Shown here: piece after piece, positions 30,101 to 39,395 of the stretch
Layout of the letters: every line of letters starts with the position of its first letter
Numbering within the stretch: position 1 is the first letter of the stretch
Assembly (NCBI GenBank): GCA_022592445.1
Contig: JABYQR010000377.1
Coordinates: 1 to 41,838, forward strand
Direction: 5' to 3'
DNA: 41,838 bases
Source of the DNA: Cytidiella melzeri
Taxonomy: Eukaryota > Basidiomycota > Agaricomycetes > Polyporales > Irpicaceae
Made by a program: the position numbers and the translations under genes
The notes under the pieces: model-generated
The model's database searches: none
Told to the model about the DNA's origin: nothing
The model's input: the letters and a program-made list of their open reading frames with translations, nothing else

Positions 30101-31731
30101 CTATTGGTTGATTATTGAAGTGGCACCACTAGGGCATAGGGCATGCTTAGTAAGGTAGATTACTTCGCTTACTCATGTAGGTATTAGGGGTCTAAGGGTA
30201 GTACCTGGGGTCCTCCCCTTCATGTATATATAGAGGCACTCCTGAGGGCATATCCCCTCAGTCTTATCCACTCTGTTGAACCAGGACTACTCAGTACCCA
30301 CCAGTACTTTGCTCACCACCACTCTTACTCTCTATCTCACCACATCCCCCTCAAGTTAACCAACTTATCTGGTGAGTGTAGCATTACTGTTACACAAAGA
30401 TGAATGCCTTTGTGGAAACTTACGTACTAGGCTGTGATTGCTGTCAGCATTACAAGTCAGCTCCACATCCTAAAGCAGTACTACAGCCTCAAGAAACTCC
30501 GGCTGGACCTTGGGAACACATCGGTGTAGATCTCATCACTCAGCTGCCACCCTCTAAGGGATTTGATTTGATTGCGGTCTACGTTGACCACTACTCCAAT
30601 CGAACGCACATCATCCCTACCACCACTAAGGTTAACGCTGAGGGGATTGCCGATCTACACTACAAAGAAGTATTCCAACTTCACGGCATTCCCAAGAAGG
30701 TGTTCTCTGACCAAGGACCCCAGTTTGCAGCGCGCTTCATGCGTGCACTCTATCACCGCCTAGGCATAGAGACTGGTTTTACAACTGCCTATCATCCACA
30801 AGGAAATGTCAAAGTCAAACGTCAAAACCGAGATATCAAACAGTACCTACGTCTATTCTGTCAGCAACAACAAGACAACTGGGTCAATCATCTGCCAGCG
30901 GCTGAGTTTGCACTCAATTCACGAGTACATGCAGGTAACTCTCAAACGCCGTTTGAAGTCATCTACAGATATCGCCCCGACTTCACCATACCTGCCGGCA
31001 AGCAAAGCAATATCCCATCGCTTGATGAGCGCCCTGACAACATGGCTCGAGTACGCAAAGAGACCGAAGCAGCTCTTTGTCTAAGCACAGAAAAGATGAA
31101 GCAACTTTACAAATCTGAGAAGCGATCTCCACATGTCTTCCAGGTGGGCAACATGGTCTGGCTGAACGCTAAGAACATTCAGATCCACCAGGCTACCCTT
31201 AAACTCGGTCCTCAACAACTCAACCCATACAAGGTCATCAAACACATAGGCAATCTTGACTACAAACTCAATCTACCTAGCTATCTCTGACTCCACCCCG
31301 TCTTCCACATCAACCGTCTAAGTCCCTGGCACGACAACGGCAAAGATGTACCTCCACCTCCTGATCCTATTGTCATAGAAGGAGAAGAGCAGTACATTGT
31401 CGAAAAGGTGCTAGACAGCAGGCTACACGGACGTTGGAAGAAATTGCAATTCCTAGTCAAATGGGAAGGGTATTCAGACAAACACAATAGCTGGGAACCA
31501 GTTGAAAGCCTTGGGAACAGTCAAGAAGCAATTGACAACTTCTACAAAGCAAACCCCGGAGTGCCCCGGGTCATCAAAGCTTCACTCTTCGCGGATCTCC
31601 GCTCGCACTTTCGGGAATTCAATACCCAGACCGACCCCGCTTTCCTTCGCATGATCTATTCATCTACATACGATCTTAGCTGGGATGAAGGCAAACACAT
31701 TGGTCTGGATATCTCAAGAACATCACACTGA
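27154..31731 (+). pseudogene. B2 pol (PR-RT-RH-IN-chromodomain), inactivated, split by solo LTR A
   Basis: Protease has MIDSGATALFIS and DVILGLPWL. RT has KLRLIQDYRKLN and YLDDILIWS, so RT residues are intact. Lesions: one base missing near 28244; TAA at 28631 and 28961; one extra base near 29047; TGA at 31288 where CGA is expected. RNase H has EVHASGY, with H for the catalytic D (28886-28888). Integrase keeps the zinc finger and two Asp (GVDLITQLP, SDQGPQF), but the catalytic Glu is Lys (30817-30819). The chromodomain QYIVEKVLDSRLHG...FLVKWEGYSDKHNSWEP is complete. Solo LTR A sits between WWPK and MNAF of integrase. Confidence 0.9.
29625..30394. repeat. Solo LTR A (770 bp) with CAAAG target duplication, inside B2 integrase
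   Basis: Begins TGTCACAG and ends CTGTTACA, an 8-base inverted repeat with one mismatch. It is flanked by CAAAG at 29620-29624 and 30395-30399. Excising it with one CAAAG joins WWPK to MNAFVETY in frame. It contains a periodic array of GCGCTTATC units (29691-29850), a TATATATAG box near 30225 and no gene. Homologous to the remnant at 6792-7161. Confidence 0.92.
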
Positions 31732-31896
31732 CGGGTAACGTCGAGTCAATGACACCAGAAGGGGAGAAACTTCCTAGCATCCTTCTGACTAGACAGTCGG
31801 GGCAATTCTGCTGAATCCCTGTAGACGGGTAGAAGACCTCTATCACCACAGCACAGTGATGCTTCGCGAGGACGCTCGATTTTAGGAGGGGGGTAA
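31732..31896 (+). other. Non-coding tail of B2 between pol stop and 3' LTR
   Basis: About 165 bases after the chromodomain ORF stop, without a recognisable gene, ending in the polypurine tract. A minus-strand open frame here is not supported. Confidence 0.6.
31884..31893 (+). promoter_or_regulatory. Polypurine tract of the B2 3' end
   Basis: AGGAGGGGGG then TAA directly before the TGTCGTGG of the 3' LTR at 31897; same tract as in family C. Confidence 0.8.
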
Positions 31897-32347
31897 TGTC
31901 GTGGATGGCCCAACTAGCCCTTATTTTTCGCATTTTACCTCTAGTTTACACCTTGCAACACCCTTGCAACACCCTTGCAACCCCTTGCACGTCTATTAAG
32001 TGCCCGTATCACGTGGCTTAGACGCTCTCCATGGTCACATTACTAGCTGCTACGTTACACTGGCATGTGACTCAGCTTATGTAAGACCACATGGCTACAA
32101 CCACATGGCTCAGCCCATAGCTAGGGTTTGACGTCATAGATAGCACTCATATGGACTCTTATTGTTCTTTCCCTATTGTTCTCTTTATGGAAGAATGTTC
32201 TCACAGGTGTGGGAATGGAATACAATAGTTGGTCTCCTTTTAGATAGATTCTCTCATGAGTAGAAGTCTTGGCAGAGTACAGACAATAGCTATTGTTCTC
32301 CTTTAGGTAGTCCTTTTGTTATTTGTTCACATGGCTGCTTGCAAAGC
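31897..32347 (+). repeat. 3' LTR of the B2/B1 composite (alpha subtype), cut by C2 after 451 bp
   Basis: Starts TGTCGTGGATGGCC and follows the 7162 LTR closely to GGCTGCTTGCAAAGC, where the minus-strand LTR of C2 begins (TGTCAGGAACAC). The last five bases AAAGC (32343-32347) should be the C2 target duplication. The other half of this LTR must lie beyond the window. Confidence 0.88.
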
Positions 32348-32849
32348 TGTCAGGAACACAACCAAACGCTATGAAGAGCGAGGAAGTGACGACAGGGGTG
32401 GAGGAACAACGAGCGAACTTGCGTGGACAATGACAACAGGGAAGATGATGATGATGAGGGAGAAACAACGACAAGGGAGCAGCTAACGATGAGCTAAAGA
32501 CCAGGATATATTAGTACAGTGATAGACCTAGTACAAGGTGGACGTCACCTAAAGACCAGGAGGTAGAATCTGAGGTCTTTAGGGAGCTACAAGGTGAGTT
32601 TATATACATCTCAGACAAGGACCCCTGGTACCGGGTCTGTACTCCTAACACTGCTGTGGGAACATATGGTGTGCTTATGGTGCGATGTTCTACAATGTTC
32701 CACAATGTTCCAGCACCTTCTGTGATCATGTGACCAGTCTGTCACATGCAGGAGCCATGTGCCATTGATAAGATAAGATAAGGAAATTGATAAGATAAGA
32801 TAAGGAAAATAAAAGGAAAAGAAAGGAAAAAGTGTGCATGCTCGTGACA
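32348..32849 (-). repeat. 3' LTR of C2 (502 bp)
   Basis: Minus-strand sequence starts TGTCACGAGCATGC and ends GTGTTCCTGACA. It is 58 bases longer than the C1 LTRs because CTAAAGACCAGGA (plus-strand reading) occurs twice, near 32495 and 32549, with new sequence between, so it carries a local duplication near the transcript-start region. Confidence 0.88.
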
Positions 32850-32860
32850 TTACCCCCCTC

Positions 32861-35800
32861 CTAAAGGCCTTTTCTCCGGAAGGCAGGAGTTGAGTCTTTT
32901 CCGTCTTCCCACAAGGATACTCGTTGTAGAGTTTCTGAAGGTAGTTTCTCAAAATTCTTGTTGATTGGTCGGAAGTTCATCGCCAAGAATAGGGATGCAG
33001 CGATTGGTCGTGGAGCTCCTGGGTGTCGTCTGTGGAAATCTTTTACAGCTTCATCGGCATGAGTGATGTTGGTTGCTGGTTCCCAAGAATTTTCTGATTC
33101 TGGGTATTCTTTCCACTTGACACGGTACTGAAACTCTCTCTTCCGCCCAAAGATCCTTGAATCAAGGATCTGTTCTACTTCGTACTCCTCTTCTTCGTCA
33201 ACCACAATCGACTCCGGTTCAGGAAATTCCCGGTTAGGGACCAAACTTGCCGTCTTGGCTGGTCGTAGCCTATCTACATGGAACACTGGGTGACGCTTGT
33301 CTCAAATGGTGAGTTTGACCCGATAATTCAGGTCCCCAATCTTTTCCAAGACTTCATAAGGACCATCTCGTTTTGGTGCTAGTTTTGCCACCGGCTGTTC
33401 CTTTGGATGCTTCTCGTGTTCCACGTAAACCTTATCACCGACTTTAAACTGCGGAGCCTTTGTAACTCCATGGTCATAGAATTGCTTCATGCGTTCTGCC
33501 GTGAGTTGTAACGCAGCTTTGGCGTCTTCTTGGGCTTCTTGGAGTGCTCAAAGATGTTCGTCTGCTGCAGGAACGTTTGATACCGGGTTCAAAGGCACCT
33601 GGAACTCTGGTAGATACCCATAGATCAGTTCAAAGGGGGCCTTCCCGGTGGACGAGTGTACTCGGCTATTGAGTGCAAACTCCGCAATTGGCAACCAGTC
33701 TACCCAGTCATCCTGTCGGAAGGAACAGAATACTCGGAGATACTGTTCTATCTCTTGGTTCATACGTTCTGTTTTACCGTCTGTCTGAGGGTGATACGCG
33801 GTGGACATGGATGATTTTACTCCGAGTGCATCATAGATAGCACGAAGGAACTTGGACGCAAACACTGATCCACGGTCTGAGATCATCTGATGAGGTACAC
33901 CATGGAGTCGGAACACGTTTGCAATATAATCCTGCACGTGTTCAGGGGTTTTCATGCTTTCCCGTGATGGGTAACAATGCACCTGCATTGTTGTTCGGTC
34001 AACTGCAACCGTGATGGAATTGTATCCTTTACATGGCGGCAGCTTGACAATAAAGTCTGTGGTGACGCTTTCCCACAAAGCATTGGGCGGATCTAGCGGA
34101 TTGAGCGCACCGCGTGGTGGGGCAGGGTACGTCTTGGTTCTTTGACAGGTGTCACATGTGTCTACGTAGTCATTGACAAAGCGTGTCATGCTAGGCCACC
34201 AGTAGTTCCGAGATAGTAACTCCAGTGTTTTGTACCTGCCCGGATGTCCGGCAGCGGGCAAGTCATGATGTCTCCGAACTAGTTCCTTTCGGATCTCGTC
34301 ATCTTTAGGAACATGAACTTTTCCCCGGAACAGCAACAGTCCATTCTCCATGTTCCATTCCTTCAGTCCGCGGCTAAGAAGGCGAGGTCCAAATTTCTTG
34401 ACTTTGGCAAGTGCTTCTGCCACCTCAGTCTCTCGGAGGGAACATTCACGGATTTGTTTCCACAGATCTCTATCTGGCTGTACACTAGCCTGTCCATGCT
34501 GAGATGCAGCAGCTCGAAAGACCTCGGGTGCTAAGACTACTTGTGATAGATTGTCTTCTTCGTCTTTGACCTCATGTTGACCCAACCGTGACATGGAATC
34601 CGACTTTCCCATAGATTTCCCAGGCTTTGGAATGATCTCGAAGTTAAAGCGTGAGAGGAACAACAACCAACGTGCTTGACGACGTGTCAAGTTACGAGCT
34701 GTCTTCCAGTACTCGAGGTTCTTGTGGTCAGAGAAAATGGGAAATTTCTCTGGTAGTCCTTCCAGGTAATGACACCAGTCTTCGAGAGCTCGTACAATTG
34801 CCATGAGTTCACGGTCGTATATTTTATAGTTCCGTTCGGTCTCAGTCATGCCTTCAGACCGATAGGCTACTGGATGCCACGTGCCGTCTTTGGCTTGTTG
34901 CTCCAATACCCCTCCCATTGCATATCCGGATGCGTCCGTTTCCAAACGTGTGGGTCTATCAAAACTCCACATTGCCAACACCGGCGCTTCCACAAATTGT
35001 CGGCGGAGTTCATCACACGCTGACTGCTCCTCAGAGCCTTATTTCCAAGGGACCTTGCCTGCCTGTAAGACGATCTAGGGGCTTACATATCTTTCCGAAG
35101 TCCTTGATGAATCTCCGGTAGAAGTTTGCAAACCCTCGAAACCGGCGGATATCGGAGACATTTTGTGGTACAGGCCATTCGGCCACTGCCTTTACTTTGA
35201 CAGGATCCATACGTAACTGGTTGTGACCAATGATAACACCAAGATACTCTGTCTCTGAACGCTCAAATTCACATTTCTCAGGCTTGAGAAACAGGTCATG
35301 CTGCCTAAGTCGTCTCAGAACTTCATGTACCACCGCACGATGTTCGGATATCTCCTTGGAATAGATGAGAATATCATCTAAGTAAACAGTGATCTTGCCC
35401 TCAGCAATGAGGTCAGCAAAGATGTCGTTCATCATGTTCTGGAACGTAGCCGGGGAATTGGTAATGCCGAAGAACATGACTGTAGGTTCAAATAATCCCC
35501 GATTGGTGACAAATGCAGCTTTGTATTCATCACCTTCCTTGGTGCGGACATTATTGTATCCCCATCTGACGTCCAGCTTAGTGAAGAACTTAGCCCCTCT
35601 TAGCCTATCCATGAGTTCAGAAATTAATGGTAGTGGGTATCTGTTATTGATGGTGACCTCGTTCAACTTTTGATAGTCCTGAACCGGGCGCAACTTTCCG
35701 TCCTTTTTCTTGACGAAGAAGAAAGGTGACGCCATTGGAGATTTTGACGGTCAGATGTACCCTTTCTCTAGGTTCTCCTGGATAAACCTGTCAAGTTCTT

Positions 35801-37386
35801 CTTGCTCAGGATGCGACAGCGGATAAACCTTTGCATGGAATCCTTTTGCTTCCGGAATCAATTCAATTGCATGGTTGTACGACTTGAATTCTGGAAGTCG
35901 CTGAGATTCCGTCTCAGAAAAGATATGAGCATGCTGACAGTATTGTTCAGGTACCATCTCCTCGAGCGTTTTGACTGGTTTGACCCTGTTCTCGATCTCA
36001 GCTAATTCACTAGAGTATGTGTATCCTGCTAGGGTGAACAAGTGTTCGCCTTCCTGTACAATAGGTGTCGGACGTGTACGAAGAATGCGTCGAGGAGTTC
36101 CTTTTCCACCGAGCTGAGTAGTGGCCTGCGCCTGTAACTTTGGCGATTCGGCTACATCCAAACTTCCTGAACCTTCCGTAATCTCCTCGAGATCTTTTTC
36201 ATCCTCTTCCGTATCCACCGGCAAGTACGGAAGTTGTTCCACAACTTTCCGTAATCCTGGGATCCTCTTCTTCCGTTTAGGCTCAGCTGTTCTCTTAGCT
36301 GCAACCTCCTTCGCTTCATCAACCCGTTGCCTAGGTTTACATGCATCAGGACATCCATCCATCCTGATGATGCCTTCTGTCGTGGATGGCCCGACTAGCC
36401 CTTAATTTTTGCAATTTACCTCTTGTTTTTATCTATAAAACTCCGGGCTGCAACTCAGTTGCAACCTTATCTGCATAAACTCCCTTTTCACGTCTATTAA
36501 GCGCCCGTATCACGTGGCTTAGACGCTCCACACGGTCACGTTACTTGCTACTACGTCACACTGGCATGTGACTTAGCGTAAGTAAGACCACATGGCTACA
36601 ACCACATGGCTCAGCCCATAGCTAGGGTTTGACGTCATAGATAGCACTCACATGGACTCTTATTGTTCTTTCCCTATTGTTCTCTTTATGGAAGAATGTT
36701 CTCACAGGTGTGGGAATGGAATACAATAGTTGGTCTCCTTTTAGATAGATTCTCTCACAAGTAGAGTTCTTGGCAAGGTCTAGACAATAGCTATTGTTCT
36801 CCTTTAGGTAGTTCTATTGTTCTTTGTTCACACGGCTTCTTGCAAAGCCTGCCCTTAACATGGTCTGTGCGCAGGTCTCTGAAGTCTATATAAGCAGCTA
36901 AATGTACGTTCCTAGCCCCCATCTCGACCTCTTGGTCTTTACTGGGCTAGGTAAGCAACACTCCTCTTGTACTACATAGCGAGTAGTATCAATACTAAAC
37001 TTGATCTTTACTGGGCTAGCTACCTGAATAAGGTTTATAGTTGGTGAGAGCATTGTGCTACACACCTGCCACCACCTCGTCGTCGTCGTCCACATCGTGT
37101 CCCTAGTTGCTGCGTTGAGCTCGGTCTCCGTGACACCTTTGTACCAATCAATGGTGGGGTTATGATACCGCAACCAATCTATTCCTATAATTACGTCTTT
37201 GGGTTCAATATCAGTGACCATGAAGATGGTCCTCTCCTCGTGGTCTCCTATCCTCATATTGAGAATGGCAACTTTGTCAATAGCCCCATCTTGATTTGGG
37301 GTTCCGTCTATGTTGTACACCGGAATGGGTTGTTTCAACTTCCGGGTTCTGATACGATGCTCTCGAACAAACCGTTTATGAATGAA
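32861..37386 (-). pseudogene. C2 pol (PR-linker-RT-RH-IN-chromodomain), broken, split by solo family B LTR
   Basis: Starts at the Helitron junction with FIHKRFVREHRIRTRKLKQP, then IPVYNIDGTPNQDGA and DVIIGIDWL (protease C-terminal part). The linker is interrupted by the LTR at 36378-37135; without it NPTIDWYEG joins IIRMDGCPD in frame. RT has KLRPVQDYQKLN and YLDDILIYS (active-site DD intact), RNase H has ETDASGY, and integrase has DFIVKLPP, SDRGSVF and PQTDGKTERMN. The chromodomain is EYEVEQILDSRIFGRKREFQ. Lesions are TGA at about 35752 (GYI*PSKSP), a GGCA duplication with a stop near 35055, TGA after DEHL near 33548, and TGA for CGA at 33302. Confidence 0.9.
36378..37135 (+). repeat. Solo family B LTR (beta subtype, 758 bp) inside C2
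   Basis: TGTCGTGGATGGCC to TCTCCGTGACA. Flanks are CCTTC (36373-36377) and CCTTT (37136-37140), a target duplication with one changed base. Excision restores the C2 pol frame. It is opposite in orientation to C2 and closest in structure to the B2 5' LTR. Confidence 0.88.
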
Positions 37387-37442
37387 CTAGCGTTAGCAGG
37401 GCCGGCAAGCGGCAAGTACGATTCCTGAAGACTTGATAAATT

Positions 37443-37531
37443 TCTCACAATATCATATATATCAATAAATCAGAATTCAATTTCACGCAGGTTTTACCAG
37501 TCTCACAATATCATAGATATCAATAAATTAG
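37443..37531 (-). repeat. Subterminal direct repeats of the Helitron
   Basis: Two copies of a 31-base word containing CACAATATCATA and ATCAATAAAT at 37443-37473 and 37501-37531, 58 bases apart, in the non-coding tail between the stop codon (37554) and the CTAG end. They may be protein-binding or processing sites of the element. Confidence 0.6.
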
Positions 37532-37553
37532 ATGTCATTATTGTGCAGGTATC

Positions 37554-39395
37554 TTAAACATCACAACATGTATAAATTGCTACAGTACTGGTCCGACTGT
37601 GTTTTGCTGTTGCCAACATGTTGCAGTTTACATCATTCATGTTTCCATCATATTCAGTATGTCTACCTGTACTTATACCATCGTGGAACCACAGATCTCC
37701 GTTATCACTGACTATACGGGATGTATAGTGATTATTTCCATAGTAAATGATGCCACGCAGTTTGTAATTGTATCCACTAACGTTAATAACATGTTGGAAC
37801 CTGACAACCAGATCTTCCTCTATACACATGGCAATGAAGGGTGGTGCATGATCAAATTTGTGTATATTCTCCATTACGCTGTGACAGTCACTGCATTTCT
37901 TTCTAGACTTTGTTCTCAATAGAGCTGTCATCCATGCAGACGTAGTTTGAGCATTACACGTTCCTGCTCGTTTTACTTTATCTCTCCATGCAGACTTTGT
38001 ACATTGCCACATTAGAGAGTTAAAAAATAAGCTAGAAGATTTTTCGTTTCGACATACAACGCAGTACACAGTTTTGACAATATGGCTAACATCAGATTTT
38101 AGTAGAAATTCACATAATTCTCTAACATCATTGCCTGTTGTACTGATTGAGAACACACTTGGATCTTTACAATGAAATGCAAGCTGTATACGGTCTCGAG
38201 TTTTATCTATATCATCTGAGTCAAGATCTACACCTTCAAACATGTCACAAAATATTTTCAAATATTCATTTGTTGTTGATGTTAATTTACACCATTCTTC
38301 TGGCGTATACCTCATAATGCTCAATATAATAGTGAACAGACTATCAAATGCACAGCTATATGTCTGACCATTCCATACAAAACCCATAGGGCCATTGAGT
38401 ACAGGTATACGGTCATTGATATTTGTTTTCTGCCGTTTACATGGCCGGGTGGAACTTTCTTGATGTTCAGTTACTTCCTGTCTATGCTTGTTATGAATAC
38501 GAACACCTTGTAGCCTACTCAGTTGATTGATCTGTACAGTACCCTGAGCAGGAATATATTGTTTGGCATCAGTATTGACTCCCAACGGTTTTTTCTTGCT
38601 GGATTCAGGTTTAGATGTAGATTGTTTTGGCAGTCTTTTCTTTTTGTCAAGTACTTGCCATTCTGCTTCTTGGAATGGATCATCGATATCATACGTGTTG
38701 ATTGTATCCCATTGTAACGGACTAGGCATTGTTTTAGGAACATAGTCACTTCCTCTTGCATATCTATATGATGATATTAGATGGTTCCGTGTTGTACCGC
38801 CTACACCCTTGGGTAATTTTTTTTCAAAACGCAATCTTGTAATCTCATCTAGCAATTCTAACTCTCGGAACTCCTGTCTCAAATATCCAGACAATCCCCC
38901 AGTCATGTGTTTATCTGAGAAATCTTGAGCAATAAGAGTACCCTGATATGTTGAACCTCTTGATAAGCAAGTATATATAGACTGGTGACTGCAACAATTG
39001 TGTATGTCAACAACATTGTACTTCCTTGTCCGACCTTGGGATGCATAGTCCGTCATGCCAAAATTTACTATTAATGGCACTTGTACGCGGTTTATCGTTC
39101 TTTGCACACCATCAGGAAGCTTACAAATCACGTTTATAGGTTCTGCTGTGACAGGCACCACATCAGGTTCCAATCCATCTAGTTTGATTGGTATTGGTGG
39201 TGAAGTTAGCTTTACAAACAACACATCTAATGTGCTGTGATTTGTGTCTATAGGCTGAGATTTCCACCCAACTACAACACCTTCTGCTCCATTAGTCACA
39301 CCACACTCTGTTGCTTTGTTCTTCTTAATCATAATAGGCATTCCTATACAAATACCTAATTTGCCAGGATGGTTTCCAGTATTGCTTGGAGGCAA
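37554..39395 (-). CDS. Helitron protein C-terminal part: helicase end plus USP-like cysteine protease domain
   Basis: 613 codons, uninterrupted. The first 200 residues complete a superfamily 1B helicase of the PIF1 kind: GMPIMIKKN, TDYASQGRTRKYNVVDIH and YTCLSRGSTYQGT (motifs V and VI). Then comes a basic linker. Residues about 335-610 look like a ubiquitin-specific-protease (C19) fold: NGQTYSCAFDSLFT with Cys348, paired CxxC motifs YCVVC and KCSDC as a zinc ribbon, NNHYTSRIV with His556, and WFHDG with Asp572. All three catalytic positions are present. The frame that precedes it is broken by frameshifts, so the 613 codons are the 3' exon-like remnant of a longer gene. The USP-like call is by motif only. 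Confidence 0.75.
   Translation of the reverse strand: MPPSNTGNHPGKLGICIGMPIMIKKNKATECGVTNGAEGVVVGWKSQPIDTNHSTLDVLFVKLTSPPIPIKLDGLEPDVVPVTAEPINVICKLPDGVQRTINRVQVPLIVNFGMTDYASQGRTRKYNVVDIHNCCSHQSIYTCLSRGSTYQGTLIAQDFSDKHMTGGLSGYLRQEFRELELLDEITRLRFEKKLPKGVGGTTRNHLISSYRYARGSDYVPKTMPSPLQWDTINTYDIDDPFQEAEWQVLDKKKRLPKQSTSKPESSKKKPLGVNTDAKQYIPAQGTVQINQLSRLQGVRIHNKHRQEVTEHQESSTRPCKRQKTNINDRIPVLNGPMGFVWNGQTYSCAFDSLFTIILSIMRYTPEEWCKLTSTTNEYLKIFCDMFEGVDLDSDDIDKTRDRIQLAFHCKDPSVFSISTTGNDVRELCEFLLKSDVSHIVKTVYCVVCRNEKSSSLFFNSLMWQCTKSAWRDKVKRAGTCNAQTTSAWMTALLRTKSRKKCSDCHSVMENIHKFDHAPPFIAMCIEEDLVVRFQHVINVSGYNYKLRGIIYYGNNHYTSRIVSDNGDLWFHDGISTGRHTEYDGNMNDVNCNMLATAKHSRTSTVAIYTCCDV

Larger units (their letters stand above)
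24037..32347 (+). mobile_element. Ty3/gypsy chromovirus B2 (family B), in-window part
   Basis: 5' LTR 24037-24795 (beta subtype), primer site, leader intron, ORF1, gag, pol with a nested solo LTR A, polypurine tract, then a 3' LTR (31897 on) that is entered by C2 at 32348. The 3' LTR is of the alpha subtype, unlike the 5' LTR, so the element is chimeric or was formed by recombination between B2 and the rest of B1. ORF1 and gag are intact. Pol has two frameshifts, three stops and lost catalytic residues. Confidence 0.88.

Noticed and set aside
31676..31933. Minus-strand frame over the 3' end of B2
   Set aside because: Crosses the polypurine tract and LTR boundary; antisense shadow.
37599..37922. 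Plus-strand frame of 107 codons opposite the protease-like domain
   Set aside because: Antisense to an uninterrupted 613-codon ORF with clear helicase and protease motifs.
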